Assembly: GCA_019639135.1 (NCBI GenBank)
Contig: JAHBSL010000008.1
Location: 62,001 to 126,000 of the forward strand
Origin: Acidobacteriota bacterium
Lineage (GTDB): Bacteria; Acidobacteriota; Blastocatellia; Pyrinomonadales; Pyrinomonadaceae
Direction of reading: 5' to 3'
DNA: 64,000 bases
This document shows positions 26,622-35,642 of this stretch, piece by piece (within the stretch, counting starts at the first letter, position 1; the number at the start of each line of letters is the position of its first letter). Under the pieces are notes generated by a model. The model was given only the letters and a program-made list of their open reading frames with translations. It was not told the origin of the DNA and searched no databases. A program made the translations under genes and the position numbers.

Positions 26622-28487
26622 ATGAAGTCTTTTCGTGCGGCATTTTCCGTTTCGCTGTCGGCGGCAATTTTTATTTGTGCAGCATCGCCCGCGCTTGCTC
26701 AAACGGCGCCCGATGAGCATCAGCAGCATCACCCGCCTGACGCGAATACAAATTCAAACTCAAACTCAAATTCAAACGCTTCCGGCGGGATGACTGGCGG
26801 AATGTCGAACGGCGGAACCGGCAACGGAATGAGCGGCGGAATGAGCGAGATGATGAAGCAGATGGGAGCGCCGCCGAAGAAGGAGCTTTACCCGTCGTTG
26901 ATCGAATTGCCGCCGGATTTGCCGCCCGAAAAACTCGACGAAATAAGAAAATTAGCCGACGCGCGCGTGACGGAGGGCAACGCGCTGATTTCTTCGGGCT
27001 TTGCGGAACTCGAGGGAGCAAATCAAAGACAGGATCTTGCCGCGATGCGCGAAGCGTCGGAAGAAGTCCGGCGCGGGCAAATACTGCTCGAAAGCGGTCT
27101 CGCCGCGCAAAAGGCCCTAGCCGAAAATCAGAATCCGCGGGACGTTTCCTTTCGCTGGATCAAACAAAACATGAATCTCGCTCCCGCCGTCGAAGGCGGG
27201 CGGCCGCACGGATTTTTCGGACTTTCGTGGTTTCATTACATCTCCATGCTGACGCTCGCCGCGTTTTCCGTCGCGATGATCTGGATGTATTTCCGCAAGA
27301 TGAAACGCGCGGGTGCGCTCGTCGCAAGACTGGCGGGCGGTGCAGACGGTGATATACCGCTTCCGGCTGTTTCAATGCTTGCTTCCCTTCCGCAGTCTTC
27401 TAACACCGAGCCGGTCGCCGTCAATCTCGACATCGCGCCGTCGAAATCGAATTCGTGGTCTGGAACTTTGCTCGTCGCGAAGATTTTCGACGAAACGCCG
27501 AAAGTCAAGACGTTTCGACTGACCAACCCGGCAGGCGGAAAACTGCCGTTCAACTATCTGCCGGGACAATTCGTAACGGTGACGGTCGTTCCGAACGGCG
27601 TCCCCGTCAAGCGTTCCTACACGATTGCCTCGTCGCCGACAACCCGCGATTACTGCGAAATCACCGTCAAGCACGAAGAACACGGAACCGTTTCGCATTA
27701 TTTAAATAATCAAGTTCACGAAGGCGAGCTGCTGCAACTGACGGGACCTTCCGGCAAATTCACTTTTACCGAGCAGGAAGCCGACAGCGTCGTGCTGATC
27801 GCAGGCGGCGTCGGGGTTACGCCTTTGATGAGCGTCGTGCGCTTTCTGACCGACCGCTCGTGGAAAGGCGAGATTTACTTTTTCTTCGCCTGCTGGAGCG
27901 AGAAAGATATTATTTTCCGTGAAGAAATCGAGTATCTGCAAAAACGCTATCCGAATCTGCGCGTCTGGATAATTCTCGAACAGCCCCCTGAAGATTCCGA
28001 AAACGCTTATCTTGCGGGACGCATCACGAAAGAAATCATCGCCGAGCGCGTGCCGGAAATCTCTTCCCGCCGCGTCCACATTTGCGGACCCGTGCCGATG
28101 ATTGACGCGGTTAAGCAGATGCTCGACGAACTCGAAGTGCCGAAGGAGAATGTCAGAACCGAGATTTTCACTGCCAACCCGCCCGCGCCGAAAGCCGCGC
28201 CGCTCGCGCCCGAAGAAGCCGGAAACGCGGCCGTCGCCCGCTTCGCCCGCTCGAAGAAAACCGCCGTGATGCCGCCGGACAAAACGATTCTCGAAGCGTC
28301 CGAGGATGTCGGCGTGAACATTGATTACTCGTGCCGCGTCGGGACGTGCGGCATTTGTAAAACCCAACTGCTTTCCGGGAAAGTTACGATGGAGATCGAG
28401 GAAGCCTTAACCGACGAGGACAAGGCGAATAACATCATTCTGGCTTGCCAGGCCAAAGCGACCGAGGATGTCGCGGTTGATGCGTGA
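26622..28487 (+). CDS. Membrane-anchored FAD/NAD(P) reductase with 2Fe-2S domain
   Basis: A 621-residue product. Signal-like segment (1-25), a low-complexity Asn/Ser/Gly/Met region, a helical region (~90-180) and a membrane helix (~205-228). A ferredoxin-NADP reductase-type FAD domain follows (RSYTIASSP), then an NAD(P) domain (LIAGGVGVTPLMSVVRF, HICGPVPMIDAVKQML). The C-terminal plant-type 2Fe-2S ferredoxin has CRVGTCGICKTQ plus a distal Cys (ILACQAK). The N-terminus would be periplasmic and the redox domains cytoplasmic, so it can feed NAD(P)H electrons into the membrane cytochromes encoded on either side. The gene starts 3 bp after the previous stop. Confidence 0.9.
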   Translation: MKSFRAAFSVSLSAAIFICAASPALAQTAPDEHQQHHPPDANTNSNSNSNSNASGGMTGGMSNGGTGNGMSGGMSEMMKQMGAPPKKELYPSLIELPPDLPPEKLDEIRKLADARVTEGNALISSGFAELEGANQRQDLAAMREASEEVRRGQILLESGLAAQKALAENQNPRDVSFRWIKQNMNLAPAVEGGRPHGFFGLSWFHYISMLTLAAFSVAMIWMYFRKMKRAGALVARLAGGADGDIPLPAVSMLASLPQSSNTEPVAVNLDIAPSKSNSWSGTLLVAKIFDETPKVKTFRLTNPAGGKLPFNYLPGQFVTVTVVPNGVPVKRSYTIASSPTTRDYCEITVKHEEHGTVSHYLNNQVHEGELLQLTGPSGKFTFTEQEADSVVLIAGGVGVTPLMSVVRFLTDRSWKGEIYFFFACWSEKDIIFREEIEYLQKRYPNLRVWIILEQPPEDSENAYLAGRITKEIIAERVPEISSRRVHICGPVPMIDAVKQMLDELEVPKENVRTEIFTANPPAPKAAPLAPEEAGNAAVARFARSKKTAVMPPDKTILEASEDVGVNIDYSCRVGTCGICKTQLLSGKVTMEIEEALTDEDKANNIILACQAKATEDVAVDA

Positions 28488-29257
28488 ATTTTATGGAGCG
28501 CGAACGAACGATTATCGGCAGCCTGCTTCTGCTTCAGCTAGTTTTGTGGCTGGGCTTTCTCGTGCATCGAAGCCCGCGCTTTCCGGGAAGTCTGGCGGGG
28601 GGCGTTCTGGCAGTGTCGGGCGCGCTGCTGATGGTTGTGCCGCCGATTCTTTATTCCGCCGCCAAACGGACCGGATCTCTTAAACGATTGATAACGAAGC
28701 GAATCTCGCTCGGTACGCTTCTCTCGTGGCACGTTTACACGGGTATTGTCGGCTCGATCCTGGCGATCCTGCACACCGGGCATCGCTTTGAGAGCAGTCT
28801 CGGCATCTGGCTGACCGCGATGATGCTGCTTACGGTACTGAGCGGTTTTGTCGGCAGGTATTTTCTCAATTACGCCTCGTTGGAGTTACGCGAAAAGCGA
28901 GATCTGCTGAACAAATTGGCAACCGAATACAACCAAACCGTCGGCGAGATGTCGCGCCAGCCGAACGCCGGACTCGCTTCCGTCGTTTCGCGCGGCGGAG
29001 TGGCGGGACGAGCGATGAACAGTTTCTTCGGCGCGGACATTTTTCTCAAGCGAGAAAATGACGCGCTCCCCAGCCGCGCCGTGCGGCTCGCGGAATCAAT
29101 CGCCGATGTCGAATACGCGATAAAAACGCACGAACTGTTAAAACGGCGAACCGCGATTTGGCTCAAAGTCCACATCGCAACATCGCTCGTTTTTTACCTT
29201 TTGCTCGTCCTGCACGTCTGGGCGGCAATTTATTTCGGTTTGAGATGGTTCGATTAA
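28484..29257 (+). CDS. Cytochrome b-like membrane protein
   Basis: A 257-residue protein from GTG 28484 (GTGA overlap with the reductase stop); ATG 28493 is an alternative. It has two N-terminal helices, then LLSWHVYTGIVGSILAILHTGH with paired His, a helix pair, a polar loop of ~90 residues and a last helix KVHIATSLVFYLLLVLHVW with two more His. The His spacing suggests a di-heme four-helix membrane cytochrome related to ferric-reductase or b-type anchors. It probably links the flavin reductase with the multiheme proteins. The heme assignment is inferred from the His pattern. Confidence 0.82.
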   Translation: MNFMERERTIIGSLLLLQLVLWLGFLVHRSPRFPGSLAGGVLAVSGALLMVVPPILYSAAKRTGSLKRLITKRISLGTLLSWHVYTGIVGSILAILHTGHRFESSLGIWLTAMMLLTVLSGFVGRYFLNYASLELREKRDLLNKLATEYNQTVGEMSRQPNAGLASVVSRGGVAGRAMNSFFGADIFLKRENDALPSRAVRLAESIADVEYAIKTHELLKRRTAIWLKVHIATSLVFYLLLVLHVWAAIYFGLRWFD

Positions 29258-30006
29258 ATCTGAAAACCTGGCTGAAGATTTTCGTGCTGCTCGGGGGAGC
29301 GGCGATGGCTGTCGCCGCTTTCTGGTATACGCGCAGCAATCGCACCGGGTGGCAAAGCCAGGTGATGCCGGGCAAGTTGTCCGTTGCACACACTTTTCTC
29401 GAAACCGACTGCGCCAGTTGCCACACGGCTGTGCAGGGCGTTGACGAGGCGAAATGTATCGCCTGCCACGCGAATAACGAAGCCCTGCTCCAACGGCAGC
29501 CGACCGCCTTTCACGCCAACGTTTCAAACTGCGCCGCCTGCCACGTCGAGCATCAAGGCGCGGACGCGAATTTGCGTGTGATGAGCCACGAGGCCCTGGC
29601 GCGAATCGGCGCAAATTTGATCCCCGAAGGCGCGAACGTTCCGAATCAAACGAATATTCAACTTCTGCCCGAAAATCACCCGCTCGTTTCCTCGCTTGAA
29701 GCCAGACTCGACTGCGCTTCCTGCCACTCAACAAAAGACAAACATTTCGGACTTTTCGGGCAAAACTGCGCTTCCTGCCACGCCACAACCCAATGGACGA
29801 TCCCATCGTTTCGGCACCCCAGCCCGCGCTCGCAGGATTGCGCCCAGTGCCATCAAGCACCGCCGAGCCACTATATGGAGCATTTTTCGATGGTGTCTAA
29901 ACGCGTCGCCCGACAGGAAAACGCACAGGTCAATCAGTGCTACGTCTGCCATCAGACGACTTCGTGGAACGATATTAAAGGCATCGGTTTTTACAAGCAT
30001 CATTAA
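29245..30006 (+). CDS. Heptaheme c-type cytochrome
   Basis: 253 residues from ATG 29245, overlapping the previous gene by 13 bp. A single N-terminal membrane anchor (IFVLLGGAAMAVAAFWY) is followed by seven CxxCH motifs: CASCH, CIACH, CAACH, CASCH, CASCH, CAQCH, CYVCH. A periplasmic multiheme relay of the NapC/doxx-adjacent or decaheme-like kind, probably the terminal component of the module. No known substrate-binding heme (Lys-ligated CxxCK) is seen, so the acceptor may be a soluble ion, another protein or an oxidised copper enzyme. Confidence 0.9.
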   Translation: MVRLNLKTWLKIFVLLGGAAMAVAAFWYTRSNRTGWQSQVMPGKLSVAHTFLETDCASCHTAVQGVDEAKCIACHANNEALLQRQPTAFHANVSNCAACHVEHQGADANLRVMSHEALARIGANLIPEGANVPNQTNIQLLPENHPLVSSLEARLDCASCHSTKDKHFGLFGQNCASCHATTQWTIPSFRHPSPRSQDCAQCHQAPPSHYMEHFSMVSKRVARQENAQVNQCYVCHQTTSWNDIKGIGFYKHH

Positions 30007-30019
30007 AGTTAGTCTTTTC

Positions 30020-31687
30020 TTATTTGGCAACAGCCGCCAGGATCGCCAGAATTAGCTGCGCGAAGATCACTTTGGCGATCAACGCTGTCGGTAAGACCGA
30101 AGCGTAGCCGATGTTCGGGAGCTCGTTGCGGGTTTGTTCCTGGGCGAAACCTAGAATTGCGGGTTGCGTGTGGGCTCCTGTAAGAATTCCGACAAGCAGA
30201 TTCATCGGAATTCCCAAGAGCTTGTAGCCGACCCAAAGAATTGCGAATGCCGAACCGAAAGTTATGAAGGCTCCAACGATCACTATAGTTAACACACTGT
30301 CTTGACCTAAAGCCTGCCAGAACGCATTGCCGGAGCGAGTCCCGATGCCCGCCAAGAATAAAACAAGGCCGAGCTGCCGCAAAGTCAAATTGGCGCTGTA
30401 CGGGATGTTCCAGACGAAAGGACCCGTGCGCTCTAATTTGCCCAGGATCAGAGCGACGATAAGCGGTCCGCCCGCCGCCCCGAGCTTGAAGATGAACCCT
30501 CCCGGAAGTGGAATCGGAATTGTACCGATGAGCAGTCCGGCGGCAAGACCGAGTGCAAATGTCAGGATGTCGATCTCGCTCAAAGCGCGGTAGGAATCGC
30601 CAAAGAATTTATATACTTCTTTGACGCGCTCACGGCTCGACAACACCCGTACGCGGTCACCGTACTCGAAGACCGTGTCCGCCTGCGGCAGGAATTCGAC
30701 ATCACCGCGACGCACTCGCGTTACGGTGGCCCCCAGAAGCTGCGGCAAGTGAAGATCGCCGATTTTTTGTCCGACCACCTGGGAACTCGAAACGAAAATT
30801 CGGTAATAGTCGCGCAGGCTGCCATCCGACTCCATCTGCGGTTTGGATCGCTCGCCAAAAAAACCAACCACGCGGTCGATCTCCTCGCTTGTTGCGCAGA
30901 TCGTAATTAAATCGCCCGATTGTAAGCGTGTTTCGTCCTCCGCGATCGTTTGCTCGTGTTTCCGGATTAAACGTCCGAAGAGGACTTCAAAACCGTTCTC
31001 ATCCCTCAATTGTCCGAGACTTTTCCCAATCGCCGGTGCCTTTGATACAAGGATCGTCTGGCAGTGTATTGGACGCGTCGGAAGGGGAACGTCGCGCACA
31101 CTTCGGGCCTCTTCCTCATAGTCGATTCGCCACCAACGCTGCAGTATGATTACCGACAAAATCAAGCCCAGAACGCCAACAGGATAGGTGAGCGAATAAC
31201 CCACGACCGGTTCTGCGAGTAAGTTGGCTAGTTCGGCATCCGTAAAATGTCCTTTCGCGAAATGGTTTCTGATAAACTCAAGCACGCCTGCCAAAGCGGA
31301 TGTATTTGTCACGCTCCCCGTGTACACTCCCGCTGCGATTGCAGGTGTTAATGAGAAGATCTTGTGGGCGGCAACAACAAGCAGGGCATCCGCGCTCAGG
31401 ATCATCAGCACGAGAACGTTGCTGCGCCATCCGCGGCGCCTGAGCGAAGAAAAAAATGGGGACCCGCTGTTTAAGCCCAGGGTGTATATGAAAAGTCCCT
31501 GTCCGAGCACGTAAACGACTTCCGGCAGCTTTAATCGAGTGTCGAGGGCCCCCACGGCGAGGCCGGCGAACAGAACGGCCGCGATGCCGAGGCTGCACCC
31601 TCGGACTGTTATTCGCCCCAGCGGATAACCGATCGCCGCAACAACGAACAAGAGTAGAACAGGATTTTCGGCAAGCAAATTTATCAT
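30020..31687 (-). CDS. AspT/YidE-type transporter with RCK domains
   Basis: A 555-residue transporter from ATG 31687 (GTG 31708 adds 7). Five to six helices (LLLFVVAAIGYPLGRITVRG), two TrkA-C/RCK-type regulatory domains in the middle (QVVGQKIGDLHLPQLLGATV, DRVRVLSSRERVKEV) and a second block of helices (FALGLAAGLLIGTIPIPLPG, FAQEQTRNELPNIGYASVLP). This is the aspartate:alanine exchanger family layout, TM-TrkA_C-TrkA_C-TM. Substrate in this clade is unknown, and a link to metal stress is not evident. It is convergent with the heptaheme gene, 13 bp apart. Confidence 0.9.
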   Translation of the reverse strand: MINLLAENPVLLLFVVAAIGYPLGRITVRGCSLGIAAVLFAGLAVGALDTRLKLPEVVYVLGQGLFIYTLGLNSGSPFFSSLRRRGWRSNVLVLMILSADALLVVAAHKIFSLTPAIAAGVYTGSVTNTSALAGVLEFIRNHFAKGHFTDAELANLLAEPVVGYSLTYPVGVLGLILSVIILQRWWRIDYEEEARSVRDVPLPTRPIHCQTILVSKAPAIGKSLGQLRDENGFEVLFGRLIRKHEQTIAEDETRLQSGDLITICATSEEIDRVVGFFGERSKPQMESDGSLRDYYRIFVSSSQVVGQKIGDLHLPQLLGATVTRVRRGDVEFLPQADTVFEYGDRVRVLSSRERVKEVYKFFGDSYRALSEIDILTFALGLAAGLLIGTIPIPLPGGFIFKLGAAGGPLIVALILGKLERTGPFVWNIPYSANLTLRQLGLVLFLAGIGTRSGNAFWQALGQDSVLTIVIVGAFITFGSAFAILWVGYKLLGIPMNLLVGILTGAHTQPAILGFAQEQTRNELPNIGYASVLPTALIAKVIFAQLILAILAAVAK

Positions 31688-31825
31688 CAAGGCTCGTAAG
31701 CCTCGCACGAATCCGACAATACGTTATGTTCGGTTCTTGAAGTGGCGGCGGGACTTGGTCTCAGATACCACGGTCTTTTCCTATGGCTGGCCTTGTACAG
31801 GAGCTGCCCTGTCGATCGGCTCCAA

Positions 31826-32341
31826 TTAGTCTTGCGGCTTTTCAGATTTCTCGCCTTCCAGATCCGCGTTTATCCGCTCGCACTGCTCTCGGAGTTCGGT
31901 GGAGCGGAGCTTTACTCGCTTAAGCTCCGGTACGGCGCAGGTCCGCCGAAATCCCATCACGGCGTGATCGACCCGCTCGAACGCCTCGGAGATCCGCTCC
32001 AGGTCACTAGCCGCGAGGAATACTCCGCGACGGAGTTCCACCCTTTGTCTGGCCATAGCTGCCATTTCCAGTGGACCGGCCAGCGAAGAAAAATCTTTCA
32101 CCAGCGTGGCGATATCGGCGCGCAACCGGTCGAGGATCGCGGCGCAGTTCACGCCGGTTCCCTCCGCTTTGCTGACCTGCTTGTGACCGCCGCAACAACT
32201 GCAGCGGCCTGCCAAATGAGCATCCGCATCGCCACATTCGCACTCATCCGGTAATAATTCGACAGCTTGAAACAATTGGGTTGCCCCGGAACGCACACTT
32301 TGCCACCGCGATAGGAAATCGATCTGTACTGTATTGTTCAT
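31826..32341 (-). CDS. Cys-rich protein of unknown function
   Basis: 171 residues, Shine-Dalgarno GAGGTG before ATG 32341, no signal peptide. Residues ~30-70 hold seven Cys and three His (ECECGDADAH, RCSCCGGHKQVS), then a long charged helical region (LDRLRADIATLVKDFSSLAG). It may bind metal through the CxCCGGH cluster. It follows the thymidine phosphorylase gene by 43 bp on the same strand. No family recognised. Confidence 0.7.
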   Translation of the reverse strand: MNNTVQIDFLSRWQSVRSGATQLFQAVELLPDECECGDADAHLAGRCSCCGGHKQVSKAEGTGVNCAAILDRLRADIATLVKDFSSLAGPLEMAAMARQRVELRRGVFLAASDLERISEAFERVDHAVMGFRRTCAVPELKRVKLRSTELREQCERINADLEGEKSEKPQD

Positions 32342-32384
32342 GGTGCACCTCTGATATTAACTTCCAATCCAGGCGGACTCGTTT

Positions 32385-33932
32385 TCAGGTTTCTTGGATA
32401 TTGAGAATTCCGTCGTTGCTTCGGACATATTCGAGAGCGTATTCGAGTTCGCCGCGCGTTTCGGCGTGGAGAGTATAAAGCGGCTGCTCCGGTTCGACGA
32501 CAGTGCTTATCGGAGCGTGAAGCTCCAGGCCGGCGGTTTTTGCCTTTGGAGCTCCCGTGAGCTTTGCTGCCCGTCCGAGCTTTCGATTGTCAATGGCGGT
32601 CACTACCCCTTTGAAGGGCGCGCTGACGAGATGCGAAAATTCCGCCCGTCCGGGTTCCCGGAACCCGCCCTGAGCTTCGCATATGGCGTAAAACTTTCTC
32701 CAGGCACATCCGTCGGCCAGAATTTGTGCAGCCGTTCTGCTTCCCTGCCCTTGCGGAACCGATCGTGACAATTCGAGTATTTGGCCGGCCAGTATCAATG
32801 CTCGCTCGCGTAGATCCTCCGGGGCATTCGACTCATTTCGCAGGACAGATAGAACGTCCTTCGCCTCAAGTGCGGGGCCGATGCCGCGTCCGACAGGCTG
32901 CGAGCCGTCTGAGATCGTCGCCTGCACCTCCAAACCGACAGCCCTTCCCACGGTTGATAGAAGCTTGCTCAGCGAACCGGCTGCTTCAAAGGACCGAACC
33001 TTGGCGGTTTCGCCGACCGGAATATCGATAACGACATGAGTGGAGCCTGCCGCGGCTTTTTTCGATAGAACAGAAGCGACCAATTGCCCCTCGCCGTCGA
33101 TGTCGAGAGCCCGTTCGATGCGGATCAGAACATCATCAGCCGGGCTGAGGTTGACAGAACCGCCCCACGCTACGCAGCCCCCTTCGCGTTCCACGACTTT
33201 CCGCATTTCCCCCAGTCCGAGGCTAACGGGAGCGAGAGTTTCCATTGTATCGGCCGTTCCTGCGGGCGAAGTTATGGCGCGCGATGAGGTCTTCGGCATA
33301 GTCAGGCCAAAGGCAGCAACGATCGGGACAACGAGCAAAGTGGTTCGATTTCCCGGCAGTCCGCCAACGCAGTGCTTATCCATGATCGGTGCTGCGTTCC
33401 ATGAGAGTTCGTCCCCGCTTGCGATCATCGCCTTGGTCAGGCTTATGACTTCATCCAGCGCCATTCGATCGCCCGCACAGGCGGCGATGAACGCAGAAAG
33501 ATCCACGTCCGAATAGCGCCGGGCGGCTATGTCACCGATAATATGCCGGTAATCGTCCGGTTCAAGATGTTTTCCGTAGAGTTTGGCTCGAACATCCCCA
33601 AGGGACGCGAGAGGGAGCGGGTGTGAAAGCTCAACGCTATCTCCCTCGGCGGCCTTGAGCATCTGCCAAGCGGCTTCCGACAACCCCACGTCTCCGGGTA
33701 ACAGCCAGTCGTTCTTCACCACGTTAAGGGTTGCGAAAATCGAACCCGACTGATGCTTCACAAGTATTCGGGATTGCGCCTCGAATCCTTCAGAGCGACA
33801 GACGTGGCAATCCTGCCGCATGTAAATAACCGGCTCCTGATAGGTATCTATCCCGATTCGTCGAAGGAGTAGCGAATGCGAATTCGAACGTTTACTTGAT
33901 CCGGGAAGGGCGGTCGCGATGTGCTTATTCAT
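32385..33932 (-). CDS. Archaeal-type thymidine/AMP phosphorylase, copy 1
   Basis: 515 residues from ATG 33932 (GAGGG upstream). It belongs to the nucleoside phosphorylase family in its long archaeal-like form. A small N-terminal domain contains a CHVC motif (RQDCHVCRSEGFEAQSR). The glycosyltransferase core follows (DKHCVGGLPGNRTTLLVVP, TSSRAITSPAGTADTMETLA, EGGCVAWGGSVNLSPADD), then the PYNP C-terminal domain. It phosphorolyses a nucleoside or nucleotide to a pentose phosphate. Paralogue of 46205-47722. It lies downstream of the Spy-like gene (106 bp gap) and so probably behind the -24/-12 promoter at 34673. Confidence 0.9.
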   Translation of the reverse strand: MNKHIATALPGSSKRSNSHSLLLRRIGIDTYQEPVIYMRQDCHVCRSEGFEAQSRILVKHQSGSIFATLNVVKNDWLLPGDVGLSEAAWQMLKAAEGDSVELSHPLPLASLGDVRAKLYGKHLEPDDYRHIIGDIAARRYSDVDLSAFIAACAGDRMALDEVISLTKAMIASGDELSWNAAPIMDKHCVGGLPGNRTTLLVVPIVAAFGLTMPKTSSRAITSPAGTADTMETLAPVSLGLGEMRKVVEREGGCVAWGGSVNLSPADDVLIRIERALDIDGEGQLVASVLSKKAAAGSTHVVIDIPVGETAKVRSFEAAGSLSKLLSTVGRAVGLEVQATISDGSQPVGRGIGPALEAKDVLSVLRNESNAPEDLRERALILAGQILELSRSVPQGQGSRTAAQILADGCAWRKFYAICEAQGGFREPGRAEFSHLVSAPFKGVVTAIDNRKLGRAAKLTGAPKAKTAGLELHAPISTVVEPEQPLYTLHAETRGELEYALEYVRSNDGILNIQET

Positions 33933-34038
33933 AATTGACAAACCCTCAATTCGAAAAAGGCTAGATCGATGGTCCGCGGAAGTTGACCGCAACGAATCCG
34001 TGAAGCTCTCACCACATCGCAAGCTGTGATGCTAAGAC

Positions 34039-34596
34039 CTATAGCGGGTATGGAAACTCTACTTCTTTCACGGAAACTGGTGCCGCAACAAACTCGTTTG
34101 CGGGCGGCGCGCGCATCAAGAGCAATACCTTGATGTGCTGTTCGTGCGTGAGTATGTTTATAGCCCGCAAAGTTGCTTCGATTCCCTTTATTGTTTCCTC
34201 GGCTTGAAGTTCCTGAATTTCCTTAACTTTTTGTCTAACAGCCACAAGATCCACCCGATCGCTGCCTAGAAGACGCCCCAACTCCGCGTCAGCAACTTTG
34301 AGATCCGCCTGCCGGAGAGTGCTGAATTTTTGAGCTTCAAAATAGAATTCTTCCAGTTTCTTCTTCTGCTCACCGTTAAGTCCGATTTGATCAGCGAGCT
34401 GTAGAAAAAATGCGCTGTTCGCGGCTACCTGCATCAAACCGGTCGTGATCGGACTCATTCCCTTTCCGAGATCTACTTTTGCCCGCGGCACTTGCCTTCT
34501 TCCTTCGGGCAGTTGTGCCACTGCGACCGGAACCAACGCCAGCAGTGCAAGTACCATCAAGGATGTCTTCACAAGAATGTCCTTTGTATGTCGCAT
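34039..34596 (-). CDS. Spy/CpxP-like LTxxQ periplasmic protein
   Basis: A 185-residue product with a signal peptide (LMVLALLALVPVAVAQ) and an all-helical body: LNGEQKKKLEEFYFEAQKFS, then VRQKVKEIQELQAEETIKG and the LTxxQ-like NILTHEQHIKVLL. Such proteins act as ATP-independent chaperones or Zn/Cu-responsive sensors in the periplasm. It is the first gene behind an exact consensus sigma54-type promoter, followed by thymidine phosphorylase and the Cys-rich gene. Family assignment is from the helix pattern and LTxxQ motif. Confidence 0.83.
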   Translation of the reverse strand: MRHTKDILVKTSLMVLALLALVPVAVAQLPEGRRQVPRAKVDLGKGMSPITTGLMQVAANSAFFLQLADQIGLNGEQKKKLEEFYFEAQKFSTLRQADLKVADAELGRLLGSDRVDLVAVRQKVKEIQELQAEETIKGIEATLRAINILTHEQHIKVLLLMRAPPANEFVAAPVSVKEVEFPYPL

Positions 34597-34672
34597 AGAT
34601 GTTCCTTCCGTGTCTCACTGAATTCTGCGGGGGGCGGCGTCGCAGCGACTGTTCCCCACTAGTGCCCTAGGT

Positions 34673-34689
34673 CGCAATGACCGTGCCAA
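34673..34689 (-). promoter_or_regulatory. Sigma54-type promoter, exact consensus
   Basis: On the minus strand TGGCACGGTCATTGC matches TGGCACG-N4-TTGC exactly. Predicted start near 34662, about 66 bp before the Spy-like ATG at 34596. Confidence 0.85.
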
Positions 34690-34744
34690 ATCCAATCTCT
34701 ATTATTCTTGCGAGGTCCGCGGCACGAGACAGTATTGAGTTTGT

Positions 34745-34778
34745 GTGAAATGCCCTAACACGCCCGTAATATCCCGCA
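34745..34778 (-). promoter_or_regulatory. Upstream activator dyad (UAS 4)
   Basis: On the minus strand TGCGGGATA and ATTTCAC are 18 bp apart over 34 bp, as in UAS 2. The ATTTCAC half is intact and the other half is degenerate. Centre about 100 bp before the predicted start of the promoter at 34673. Confidence 0.5.
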
Positions 34779-34844
34779 CTCTTGCATAGCCCGTTTTCGT
34801 TTTGATCGGTTGGAACACCATTCTCCTTTCTGTGGAGTTTAGTT

Positions 34845-35163
34845 TTGGCCGATCTGGTACTTGCGGTTTTCAATCTGCTGCCGGCATTTCCTATGGATGG
34901 CGGAAGGGTCCTGCCCAGCGTTCTTTCCTCTTTCATAGATCGCGCGGGTGCGACCCGAGTCGCTGCAGGCATCGGCCAATTCCTTGCGATCGTCTTCGTC
35001 TTCCTGGGTTTCTTCTACAACTTCTGGCTGGGCCTGTTCGTCTTTCTCGGAGCCGGCGGCGAAGCTGCACGAGAGAAGTTGGACAAGAAAGGATGATGAC
35101 CGCGATTTCCGGCCTTACTGTCAAGGACGCGATTATTAGGCGGTTTACGGTGCTAACACCAAA
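34845..35163 (+). pseudogene. Site-2 protease fragment
   Basis: A decayed copy of the middle of the protease at 44259. DLVLAVFNLLPAFPMDGGRV and GQFLAIVFVFLGFFYNFW match it closely. After a frameshift near 35090 the homology continues as SGLTVKDAIIRRFTVLTPND. The HExxH half is absent. The fragment runs without a gap into the PRPP synthetase fragment. The 34697-34844 stretch before it holds only the divergent regulatory DNA. Confidence 0.85.
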
Positions 35164-35515
35164 CGATTGGGCCAGACGCCGAAAGAGAGCAGTGGGTTTC
35201 AGAAGTTGCAGGTAATGCACGGGCGCCGTTCACAGTATTGGATAAAACGAGCAAGGTGATCACGATGTCAGTGTTTCGCTTGCGAACCTGGAAAACTACC
35301 GTGATCGGACTCCCGTACTGATGGACGACATCATCTCGACCGCACGGACAATGATTGAACGCGTCGGCCACCTCAGGACCTTGGGCATGAAAACCCCGAT
35401 CTACGTCGGTGTCCACGCAGTCTTTGCTGGTGATGTCTACCGCGAGCTAATCGGGGCCGGGGTCGAAAGGGTGATTACCTGCAGCACGGTTATGCACGAG
35501 ACGAACCGTATTGAT
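35164..35515 (+). pseudogene. PRPP synthetase C-terminal fragment
   Basis: Homologous to the C-terminal third of the gene at 47722: IGPDAEREQWVSEVAGNARA, a one-base deletion near 35253, then DHDVSVSLANLENYRDRTPV, MDDIISTARTMIERV and GVHAVFAGDVYRELIGAGVE. It ends after TNRID without the native C-terminus. It is joined to the protease fragment at a short shared GATTGG-like sequence, so a deletion removed the ATP-cone nuclease and phosphorylase genes that separate the two in the intact cluster. Nothing is seen from 35516 to 35642. Confidence 0.85.
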
Positions 35516-35642
35516 CGGCGTCATATAAAGAAGAGAAAACACGTTTCGAAACCGTCTGGTATCCTGCGGGCCACGACAAGAGACCGTCGATGGGCACGCC
35601 GAACACTACCATGATGCGACCAGTTCATCAGCGCATCCGGTA

